Source: an uncultured Pleurocapsa sp. (GTDB lineage: Bacteria > Cyanobacteriota > Cyanobacteriia > Cyanobacteriales > Xenococcaceae). Taken from it: a stretch of DNA of 12,474 nt. Location of the stretch: the NCBI GenBank assembly GCA_937884735.1, contig CAKZYI010000153.1, forward strand, positions 1-12,474, written 5' to 3'. The position numbers and the translations under genes were made by a program. Shown piece after piece: positions 6,670-12,474 of the stretch (the first letter of the stretch is position 1; each line of letters starts with the position of its first letter). The notes under the pieces were generated by a model. That model did no database searches and was not told where the DNA came from. It worked only from the letters and a program-made list of their open reading frames with translations.

Positions 6670-8121
6670 ATGAATAAAACTAAAGATTGGGTCAAAAACG
6701 CCGTTTTCTATCAAATATTTCCCGATCGCTTTGCTAGGGGTACTACTACTATCAAAGGGCAGTGGCAAGCTTCTACCTATGAAGGGTGGGATGCCACACC
6801 AACCTATCAAGGCTATAAAGGCGGAAACCTTTGGGGAGTAATTGACAAGCTAGATTATTTGGAAGATTTGGGGATTAATGCAATTTACTTTACTCCTATC
6901 TTTCAGTCTGCGTCCAATCATCGCTATCATACCCATGACTACTATCAGGTAGATCCCATGTTAGGGGGTAATGTCGCCTTTGAAGCTTTAATTGAGGCTG
7001 CTCACAACAAAGATATCAAGGTGGTGCTAGATGGCGTATTTAATCATGCTAGCCGTGGTTTCTTCTTCTTTAATGATATTTTGGAAAATGGCCCCAATTC
7101 CCCTTGGTTAGACTGGCTTAAGATTCATGATTGGCCCGTTTCAGCATATGATGGAGAAAAGCCTGCAAATTATGAAGGTTGGATTGGCGATCGCGCTTTG
7201 CCTGAATTTAATCACGATAACCCCCAGGTAAAAGAATACATTATGCAGGTTGCCGAATATTGGTTACACAAAGGTATTGATGGCTGGCGGTTGGATGTAC
7301 CCAATGAAGTAGACACTCCTGGTTTTTGGCAAGAATTTCGCGATCGAGTTAAAGTAGTGAACTCTGATGCTTATATTGTAGGAGAGATTTGGGGTGATGC
7401 TAGCTATTGGCTTGATGGCACGCAGTTTGATGGAGTAATGAATTATCGTTTTACTGAGCCAACTATCGCCTTTGCAGGGGGAGAAAACTACGATCCTAAA
7501 TATTGTCAAGGAGAATTAAACCCCTATCCGCCTATTTCTGGTACGGAATACGCTATTAGAATTGACGCTTTGTTGAAGTTATATGACTGGGAAATACAGC
7601 TAGCTCAACTCAATTTGTTAGATAGTCACGATACTCCTCGAATGATTACTACTGTAGGAAAAGACAAGGATAGCTTTATGTTGTCTACAGTTCTCTTGAT
7701 GACATTTCCTGGTGCGCCGAGCATTTTTTATGGGGATGAAGTCGGTTTGCCTGGAGGAAAAGATCCAGATTGTCGTCGTGTCTTCCCAGAAGCTCAGGAA
7801 TGGGATGTTGAAATTTTAAAAGTCTACAAGGAATTAATTGCTTTACGCCATAAGTATGCAGCTTTACGCACAGGAGATTATAAAACCCTCTATGCTGACC
7901 AAACGGTTTATGTCTTTGGTCGTATTTTAGATGAGGAAGAAGTAATAGTTGCAGTTAATACTGGAAAAGAACAGGCAGTTTCTAATTTCGTAGTAACAGA
8001 ATTACAGTCCAAGCCTGATAATGTAATATATGGGTCGGGAAGATTAGCATGGCACAACATAACCGATGTTAAGAAATTGGAGATCGTTATACCTCCAAGA
8101 AGTAGTTTGATAATAGGTTAG
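6670..8121 (+). CDS. GH13 alpha-amylase family glycosidase (cyclomaltodextrinase/neopullulanase-like)
   Basis: A 483-residue glycoside hydrolase of family 13 that should cleave alpha-glucosidic bonds in malto-oligosaccharides, cyclodextrins or branched glucans. It opens directly with the (beta/alpha)8 barrel (VFYQIFPDRFARG, 12-24) and lacks the extra N-terminal domain of classic neopullulanases. Conserved regions are DGVFNH (121-126), GWRLDVPNE with nucleophile Asp209, VGEIWG with acid/base Glu239, and DSHDTPR with Asp321, so all three catalytic carboxylates are present. MPKF-type GH13_20 markers were not sought. The C-terminal beta domain runs from about 410 to IPPRSSLIIG. There is no signal peptide, so it is cytosolic, consistent with use of imported or glycogen-derived oligosaccharides. 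It lies 122 bp after a MalK-like ATPase gene and may be co-transcribed with it. Exact substrate preference cannot be read from the sequence. Confidence 0.93.
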   Translation: MNKTKDWVKNAVFYQIFPDRFARGTTTIKGQWQASTYEGWDATPTYQGYKGGNLWGVIDKLDYLEDLGINAIYFTPIFQSASNHRYHTHDYYQVDPMLGGNVAFEALIEAAHNKDIKVVLDGVFNHASRGFFFFNDILENGPNSPWLDWLKIHDWPVSAYDGEKPANYEGWIGDRALPEFNHDNPQVKEYIMQVAEYWLHKGIDGWRLDVPNEVDTPGFWQEFRDRVKVVNSDAYIVGEIWGDASYWLDGTQFDGVMNYRFTEPTIAFAGGENYDPKYCQGELNPYPPISGTEYAIRIDALLKLYDWEIQLAQLNLLDSHDTPRMITTVGKDKDSFMLSTVLLMTFPGAPSIFYGDEVGLPGGKDPDCRRVFPEAQEWDVEILKVYKELIALRHKYAALRTGDYKTLYADQTVYVFGRILDEEEVIVAVNTGKEQAVSNFVVTELQSKPDNVIYGSGRLAWHNITDVKKLEIVIPPRSSLIIG

Positions 8122-8159
8122 ATAATAGGCATTTTTTAGGCTTGTTAGAAAATAAAAAA

Positions 8160-8210
8160 GCAACGGTAAATTGAAGTTGATAATTATTTCAATATTTCAA
8201 CTTCAGTTGC
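8160..8210 (+). terminator. Hairpin after the GH13 gene, possible weak terminator
   Basis: TGAAGTTGA (8172-8180) pairs with TCAACTTCA (8197-8205). The outer GCAAC (8160-8164) pairs with GTTGC (8206-8210) after a 7-nt bulge on one side. The sequence after the stem is AT-rich but has no T-run, so termination is uncertain. It lies 38 bp after the GH13 stop, facing a convergent gene. Confidence 0.4.
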
Positions 8211-8243
8211 CTATTAAATATTTATTTGTCAGATTTTGATAGT

Positions 8244-8277
8244 TAACGTCAGTTCGGATTAACAAGATTAGTTTGTT
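8244..8277. repeat. 34-bp repeat, right copy: solo end of the MITE-like element
   Basis: It begins TAACGTCAGTTC and matches the reverse complement of 5199-5232 at 32/34 positions. No matching opposite end was found downstream, so this is a truncated copy. Part of what follows may be displaced by the 99-bp palindromic element at 8311-8409. With that element and the 8160-8210 hairpin, it accounts for most of the 342-bp gene-free stretch 8122-8463. Confidence 0.8.
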
Positions 8278-8310
8278 TTCGTTATTAGTCTTTTGTTATT
8301 AGTTACCCCT

Positions 8311-8409
8311 TGTGCAACTCTTTTGAAAATGTTGATTTCACTTAGTTTCAGAAATACAGATTTATACAAAATCGCCTGAAAGTGTTATTCTCTCGTCAAG
8401 AGTTGCACA
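8311..8409. mobile_element. Small foldback element with 12-bp terminal inverted repeats
   Basis: TGTGCAACTCTT at 8311-8322 is the exact reverse complement of AAGAGTTGCACA at 8398-8409, bounding 99 bp. Inside, CAC..TTTCAG and CTGAAAGTG form a further imperfect pairing, so the whole can fold back. It has no coding capacity and no clear target-site duplication. It could be a very small MITE or the remnant of an insertion sequence that lost its middle. Confidence 0.55.
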
Positions 8410-8463
8410 TCGCCTATTAGTTGTTTTCATGAATGATCCCAGGCTGCTATATACCCTCGATCG

Positions 8464-9289
8464 TTAGGGCAACAAATTGAAACCATCGTAAATCTCTAGA
8501 ACTTTCTCTTCTCCTAATTTGCCAGGTTGTGAAACTGAGTGTTCCATTTCAATTAGTCCGTCATATCCTTTGGCTTTAATATGTTTGAGGATAGCTGGAT
8601 AGTTTATCTCTCCACTATTTGGTTCTGTTCTTTGGGGCGCGTCAGCAATCTGAAACACAGCAATTTCATCCCAAACGCAATCGATATTTTCGATAATGTT
8701 GCCAGTTTCCATTTGTACCTGAAAAGTATCAAAAACCAGTTTAACTGCGGGGCTGTTGACTGCTTTGACAATCAAATAAGCATGAGGAATTGTGGTTACA
8801 AAAGTTCCTTGCCACCATTTACCTGTAATTGCCTCTAGACCTAAAGTTATTCCCGCAGATTCAGCTAATTCAGCACAGTATTTAAGATTTTCAATCATAT
8901 TGGCTGTTTGGGTAATCCCTGTCTAAAGTAGGATCTAAAACACCAGAAAGAGTAGTTGTGTATTTGCCATCTACTCGTTTGGCTACCTCGATTGTTTCTT
9001 TAAGCTGTTGCAGCAAGTCTTCTCTTGCCTCTTTTGAGTCGCTAACAAAAGTAGGGCGATCAAAGATTAAGTTATTAACAAAACAACCCATTTCTAGATT
9101 GTGTTTGACTAATTCCTTGCCAATCTTTTCTTGAACTTCAACAGAACGCAATTTAAGAAAATTATCTTCAATTCCTGCAAACCCTTGATCGGCAATGAAT
9201 TTAATTTGGTCGATAGGATCGTTTCCTGCACTTGCGGGAAACATAAAATCTTCTGGTGAACTTAAGCCGATATGAGGAGCAAATTTCAT
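8464..9289 (-). pseudogene. Hydroxypyruvate isomerase-like sugar isomerase/epimerase, broken by a 1-nt frameshift
   Basis: Two overlapping minus-strand frames form one TIM-barrel protein of the Hyi / sugar-phosphate isomerase (AP-endonuclease 2-like) family. The N-terminal part is 8891-9289 (MKFAPHIGLSSPEDFMF...) and the C-terminal part is 8464-8898. On the coding strand, GATTACCCAAACAGCC at about 8904-8919 reads D-Y-P-N-S and runs to a stop. Dropping one C of the CCC run (plus-strand GGG 8910-8912) gives D-Y-Q-T-A-N-M-I-E-N and joins the second frame. The repaired protein would be about 274 residues, a normal family length. The second half has GLEAI, LVFDTFQ, and R-x-EPNSGEINYP, which matches the Hyi-type R.EPGTGEINY segment, and EMEHS near the end. 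Such enzymes interconvert hydroxypyruvate and tartronate semialdehyde or isomerise related sugars. Neither fragment alone should be active. A sequencing error in the short homopolymer is an alternative. It lies 62 bp downstream of the aldo/keto reductase gene. Confidence 0.85.
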
Positions 9290-9351
9290 CTTAATTTTAT
9301 TGTAGGTAATAAGTGTTGATAGCCGAAATTATGAATAATAATTGAATTGGT

Positions 9352-10227
9352 TTAAAGCTGGTTTAATAGATCGAGTTCTTCTAGAGTGAGAGTAATGGAA
9401 CTAGCGGCCATATTTTCTTCTAAGTGAGCGATAGTAGTCGTCCCTGGAATTAAGATGATGTTGGGTGCGTAATGTAGTAACCACGCCAAGGCTATTTGAT
9501 TTGGTTTAACATCTTTGTTTTTGGCAATATCTGCGATCGCTCCTTCTGCTTTAGCTAGCGGTGCGCCTTGTTTAAGGGGATGTGCGCCTAATGAACCATG
9601 AGGAATAAAGGCAATATCGTTTGCGCTACAGTAATCTAAAACATCTAACATAGTGCGATCGCTAATACTAAATTTATTTTGCACCGATACAATCGGAACA
9701 ATCTGGCGCGCTGATTCAATTTGTTCGACAGTTACGTTAGACATTCCTTGATGGCGAATTTTACCTTCATCTCTGAGTTCTTTTAATGCGCCAATCGACT
9801 CAGCAAAAGGAACTTTGGGATCGGGGCGATGTAGCTGATATAAATCGATTTGCTCTAGCTTAAGTCTTTTTAAGCTACCTTCGACACCACTTCTAAGAAA
9901 TGCTGGAGAAGCATCAGCCAAAATTTTATCTGGTGCGGGTTTATTGATTCCTCCCTTAGTAGCAATTATTAAGCCTTGTTGATATGGATGTAACGCCGAG
10001 GTGATTAATTTCTCGTTGAATCCTGCGCCATAGGCTTCTGCGGTATCGATAAAGTTTACTCCCAGTTCGACAGCGCGGCGTAAAAGCTGTTCTCCCCCTT
10101 CCCAGTCTGCATATGCTCCGAAGTTTCCTGGTTGTCCTGAAAGACGCATTGCGCCATAGCCAAGACGGTTGACTGTCAGATCTCCACCAATAGTATATGT
10201 TTGAGATACTGCTGTTGTATTATTCAT
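9352..10227 (-). CDS. Aldo/keto reductase family oxidoreductase
   Basis: A 291-residue soluble NAD(P)H-dependent reductase with the (beta/alpha)8 fold of the aldo/keto reductase superfamily. The catalytic tetrad is visible: Asp61 and Tyr66 in FIDTAEAYG, Lys91 in IIATKGG, and His133 in LYQLHRPD. The C-terminal part has the family segments GMSNVTVEQIE, VSVQNKFS and the cofactor-binding end IPGTTTIAHLEEN. The length is normal for the bacterial YhdN/general-stress-like branch of short AKRs. It presumably reduces an aldehyde or ketone; the substrate is unknown. It is likely the first gene of a minus-strand pair with the broken isomerase 62 bp downstream. Upstream lie an SDR relic and a long gene-poor gap. 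The start at 10227 is preceded by AAGTAAAG at a rather long distance. Confidence 0.93.
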   Translation of the reverse strand: MNNTTAVSQTYTIGGDLTVNRLGYGAMRLSGQPGNFGAYADWEGGEQLLRRAVELGVNFIDTAEAYGAGFNEKLITSALHPYQQGLIIATKGGINKPAPDKILADASPAFLRSGVEGSLKRLKLEQIDLYQLHRPDPKVPFAESIGALKELRDEGKIRHQGMSNVTVEQIESARQIVPIVSVQNKFSISDRTMLDVLDYCSANDIAFIPHGSLGAHPLKQGAPLAKAEGAIADIAKNKDVKPNQIALAWLLHYAPNIILIPGTTTIAHLEENMAASSITLTLEELDLLNQL

Positions 10228-10318
10228 AATTTTTGATTCTTTACTTAATTACTTATCGTTTAAAATCTGTTCACTTTCAGCAAAACACCAATCAACAAAA
10301 AACAATAGATCGATTTAA

Positions 10319-10544
10319 CTATATGTAACCACTGGAATAATTGATTACTCTAGCTGTGTCTGCCTTTTCTAAAAGAGGGAAAAATATCTGCGTTGTTTTA
10401 ATCGCACCAAATCTATTTACGTTGAGAGTTTTGGTTAACATATTGCAATCAATATTCAAAATAATTTGATTTTATTAGTCTTTGGGCGATCGCATATCCA
10501 ATTCCTCTATTTCCCTCTGTTATGGATGCTATTTCAGTTTCTTG
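10319..10544 (-). pseudogene. Decayed short-chain dehydrogenase/reductase relic, internally deleted
   Basis: Two minus-strand fragments match an SDR in the right order but in different frames. The upstream one (about 10544 to the stop at 10449) reads ETEIASITEGNRGIGYAIAQ, the N-terminal cofactor loop TGxxxGIG with its first Gly changed to Glu. The second (10441 to the stop at 10319) is 40 residues with NVNRFGAIKTTQIFFPLL and ARVINYSSGYI, the central SDR segments NVxxFG and RIVNxSS. The two are joined after only about 10 bp, although 60 or more residues normally separate them. The catalytic YxxxK region and C-terminus are gone. This is a dead gene remnant, likely of a carbonyl-reductase-like SDR. 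It lies just upstream of the aldo/keto reductase on the same strand. Confidence 0.75.
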
Positions 10545-10951
10545 ATTTATTGGGCATTGCTGAATCGAGGTATAATTCTGCAATTTTCACAACTAGGCAG
10601 ATTAATTAAAAGGCTAATAACTATTGGTGACAAGTTAAAGGTATGTGTTGTTTGTCAATTGTTTTTAGGTGAGAGGTAAGAGGTAAGAGGTTTTACACGA
10701 ATCGTAGAACAATAGATGATAAAATCACTTTTTTATTCTTTAATCTAAATGTAGTGTTTTAAACTAAAAACAATACTATGTGTGGTGCTTGACTTAATTT
10801 AGCTATCTCTTAACTTGTCACGATTGGCTAATAGCTAATAGCTACGAACAGTTTACTTTTGAGCTTCATACTTTAAATCAGTAACGCCGTCATTTGTTTA
10901 CTCCTTTTGTCTTTGGTAAATTTTAGAAAACTAGCTTAAGGTGTTGGAAAC
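10545..10951. other. Gene-poor stretch with small tandem repeats
   Basis: I see no supported gene here. An open frame at 10482-10679 is not credible: it is Cys/Leu-rich with no family resemblance, and it overlaps the SDR relic on the other strand. The stretch holds the 7-bp tandem repeat at 10667-10690 and a double TAATAGC at about 10829-10842. No clear terminator or promoter could be assigned. The promoter of the plus-strand SDR should lie near its right end. Confidence 0.5.
10667..10690. repeat. 7-bp short tandem repeat AGGT(G/A)AG, about 3.4 copies
   Basis: The units are AGGTGAG, AGGTAAG and AGGTAAG, followed by AGG. Short tandemly repeated heptamers of this sort are widespread in intergenic DNA of many cyanobacteria. 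It has no gene within 250 bp downstream, so a regulatory role is unlikely. Confidence 0.7.
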
Positions 10952-11653
10952 GTGAAGCGTAAATTTCAAAAAATTGTTGTGGTTGGTGCCAGTCGTGGAG
11001 TTGGTGCTGCGGTTAGCAAACATATTATGCCCCTGACTACAGAATTGATCGCTGTCTCTCGCTCTCCTGCTTATTTTGGCAACTGGATTGAAGCAGACAT
11101 TAGTATCAAAGCAGGAATTGAAACTGTCAATAGTGCTGTGGGCAACTCTCCTTTGGATGCGCTGCTATACATGGGCGGCACTTGGGAAACTAACGCCTTT
11201 ACTAAAGAATATTCTTTTGAACGATGCTCGGATGAAGACATAGATAATGTTATCGCGGTAAATCTTTTGGCACCGATTCGTCTGGTTAAATCTTTATTAC
11301 CTGCCTTGCGCCAAGCCAATAATCCGAAAGTAATATTTATGGGGGCGTTATCTGGTTTGGACAATTTTCCCGCCAGAGAGGTTGCCAATTCTGCATCCAA
11401 GTTTGGCTTGCGTGGAGCTTGTCATGCATTAAGGTAAGAACTACGTCGCGATCGCATTGCTGTGACAATCATTAATCCTGGGAATATTGCTACTCCCGAA
11501 GTCCTAGAAGATCTAAAGCAAGCCGAACAACCCGCAAGTAATGCTATTCCTTTATCTGATTTGTTAAGCGTTATCGATTGTATCCTCTCTTTATCGCGAT
11601 CGACCTGTATTAAAGAAATTCAGATTCCTGCAATGAGTGCTAGAGGTGCATAA
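10952..11653 (+). pseudogene. Short-chain dehydrogenase/reductase interrupted by an in-frame TAA
   Basis: The frame from the GTG at 10952 encodes an SDR that stops at TAA 11435-11437 after HALR. The same frame then continues ELRRDRIAVTIINPGNIATP... to a stop at 11653, so the intact product would have been 233 residues. SDR proteins usually read ALREELR here, so one change of GAA to TAA explains the break. The cofactor loop is VVVGASRGVG (9-18) and the acidic ADIS follows. MGGTWE stands where NNAG is usual, then NLLAPIRLVKSLLPAL and IFMGALSG. At the active site the family's YSASK reads NSASK, so the catalytic Tyr is Asn. The first 161 residues would lack the INPG segment and C-terminal helices and are unlikely to fold normally. 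The start codon is GTG with only a weak GGA in front. It could be a sequencing error, a young pseudogene, or a readthrough gene; young pseudogene is most likely. Confidence 0.8.
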
Positions 11654-11724
11654 TCTTTATTATGGTCAGTTATTTTCAGCGCGATCGATTTATAATCTAT
11701 TGAATTTGATTGTTCGTTTTTGGT

Positions 11725-12162
11725 CTAACCAACAGTTAAATGTTCGCGTATCAATCGCCATTGGTTGTTGAAACGCTTCCAGGTATGAGTTCCATATTGC
11801 CTAGCTTCTACTTCTTTTCCGTCTTGAGTTTTTCCGCCACCAACCCAAGAGAAGGTAGTTACGGCTAAATCTCCCTCAATTAAAATATCCAAATTATCTT
11901 CCAACTGAATTGACCAATAGCTAAAATTTTGCATTACAGGTATCCAAGTATCCAGATATTCTTGTAGGCTGCGGAGTACCACCACGCCGTTATCGAAATT
12001 ATCGAAAACTAAGATTTCATTTTCTCCCGTGGCAAAGATGTCTTCCAAACCTTTGCCTGTAAACAATTCACTTTTAGGACTCCAGACATCAATCCACTTT
12101 TTGGTTAATTGATCGATGAGGATTTGGTCTGTTGTTAATTTAGATTGTGTTGTTGTATTCAT
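11725..12162 (-). CDS. NTF2-like / SnoaL-like domain protein
   Basis: A 145-residue soluble protein with the pattern of the NTF2-like (SnoaL/YybH) cone-shaped fold. It has an N-terminal helix pair (TDQILIDQLTKKWIDVWSP), a middle strand-rich part, and a final antiparallel sheet. That sheet includes LAVTTFSWVGGGK, an acidic/Glu turn, ARQYGTHTWKRFNNQWRLIREHLTVG, where the T-x-x-W-K-R..N..WR.I..H ending is characteristic. Members bind small hydrophobic ligands, act as isomerases or hydrolases, or have unknown roles; no specific activity can be assigned. There is no signal peptide. It lies 49 bp downstream of a small membrane protein gene on the same strand and probably shares its transcript. It converges on the broken SDR. 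Confidence 0.8.
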   Translation of the reverse strand: MNTTTQSKLTTDQILIDQLTKKWIDVWSPKSELFTGKGLEDIFATGENEILVFDNFDNGVVVLRSLQEYLDTWIPVMQNFSYWSIQLEDNLDILIEGDLAVTTFSWVGGGKTQDGKEVEARQYGTHTWKRFNNQWRLIREHLTVG

Positions 12163-12211
12163 GTTTATTTCCGTTACGTTTAGTATTTTATTTAATTAAA
12201 AAAAAGTCGTA

Positions 12212-12460
12212 TCAAAGCCAGTTATAAAATAGCTTCATTAGCCTCGGCATTATCCAGTAAGTCATTAGATAGACCAAAACTCCTGTCAAAATTAGAGTAC
12301 GCAGAGGTAGAGGTAATAAATTGAGATATCTACCGAAAAAATGCAAAATAATTGTGATCGAGGGATATATCGCTAACCATGTTAATAAAAACAATTTGCG
12401 ACGCGAGGGACGTTTATTAATGGCTTCTTGAGCAGCAATCGTGTGATGATGGGTAGTCAT
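12212..12460 (-). CDS. Small two-helix membrane protein resembling the tail of ABM-type monooxygenase proteins
   Basis: An 82-residue protein with a hydrophilic, His-rich N-terminus (MTTHHHTIAAQEAINKRPSRRK). Two transmembrane helices follow at about 24-43 and 54-71, and the end is basic (MPRLMKLFYNWL). The segments LLTWLAIYPSITIIL, LPLPLRTLILTGVLVYLMTYWIMPRL are very like the membrane tail that, in many bacteria, is fused behind an antibiotic-biosynthesis-monooxygenase (YgiN-like) domain. Here the soluble domain is absent: the frame has its own ATG and no domain fits in the 14 nt left to the window edge. Whether an upstream gene supplies it cannot be seen. It is probably in an operon with the NTF2-like gene downstream. 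Function is unknown, and no Shine-Dalgarno sequence is evident. Confidence 0.75.
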   Translation of the reverse strand: MTTHHHTIAAQEAINKRPSRRKLFLLTWLAIYPSITIILHFFGRYLNLLPLPLRTLILTGVLVYLMTYWIMPRLMKLFYNWL

Positions 12461-12474
12461 ACTAAATTTGATTC

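Noticed and set aside
8891..8919. Programmed frameshift in the isomerase gene
   Set aside because: There is no slippery heptamer of the usual type and no adjacent downstream stem structure. Such enzymes are not known to need recoding, so a simple indel is more likely.
10482..10679. 65-codon plus-strand open frame
   Set aside because: It overlaps the SDR relic on the opposite strand, has no ribosome-binding site or recognisable domain, and ends in the AGGTAAG tandem repeat.
1..12474. CRISPR array, tRNA/rRNA genes, riboswitch or defence system
   Set aside because: Reading both strands showed no regularly spaced repeats, no tRNA cloverleaf with conserved GGTTCGA-type arm, no rRNA motifs, and no recognisable defence gene apart from the isolated GIY-YIG protein, which is not enough on its own.

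Overview
The window reads as chromosomal DNA of a cyanobacterium. The octamer GCGATCGC (HIP1) occurs about fourteen times in 12.5 kb on both strands. The DNA is AT-rich with loosely spaced genes, and several gene families are typical of cyanobacteria: a Hanks-type kinase with a membrane segment after the kinase domain, short secreted proteins of unknown function, and a THUMP-type rRNA methyltransferase. The genus cannot be settled from the sequence alone.

Layout. Positions 1-2088 hold three minus-strand genes: a Ser/Thr kinase cut by the window edge, a GIY-YIG domain protein and a small unknown protein. Positions 2322-3570 hold three consecutive plus-strand genes for small exported proteins, each with a signal peptide and exactly two cysteines, closed by a good intrinsic terminator. 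Then come a 23S rRNA guanine-N2 methyltransferase (3729-4850), a MalK/UgpC-type sugar ABC transporter ATPase (5291-6547) and a GH13 alpha-amylase/cyclomaltodextrinase-type enzyme (6670-8121). The last two are plausibly both involved in malto-oligosaccharide or glucoside metabolism, but no permease or binding-protein gene is nearby. Positions 8464-10227 carry a hydroxypyruvate isomerase-like gene broken by a 1-nt frameshift and an intact aldo/keto reductase, both on the minus strand. A decayed short-chain dehydrogenase (SDR) relic follows at about 10319-10544, then an SDR on the plus strand interrupted by one in-frame TAA (10952-11653). The window ends with a minus-strand pair: a small two-helix membrane protein and an NTF2/SnoaL-like protein.

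Mobile and repeat DNA. The ABC/GH13 pair is bracketed by inverted copies of a 34-bp sequence (32/34 identical) at 5199-5232 and 8244-8277. The left copy is the right end of a roughly 325-bp MITE-like element (4906-5230). That element has ACGTCAGTT terminal inverted repeats, a TACCTA direct repeat on each side, and a run of eight short hairpins inside. A second small element of about 99 bp, with 12-bp terminal inverted repeats, lies at 8311-8409.

Overall the right half shows gene decay: one frameshift, one nonsense codon and one internally deleted relic within 3.2 kb. No CRISPR array, tRNA, rRNA, riboswitch or recognisable defence system was seen. The most unusual items are the hairpin-array element with its partner end and the trio of two-cysteine secreted proteins.
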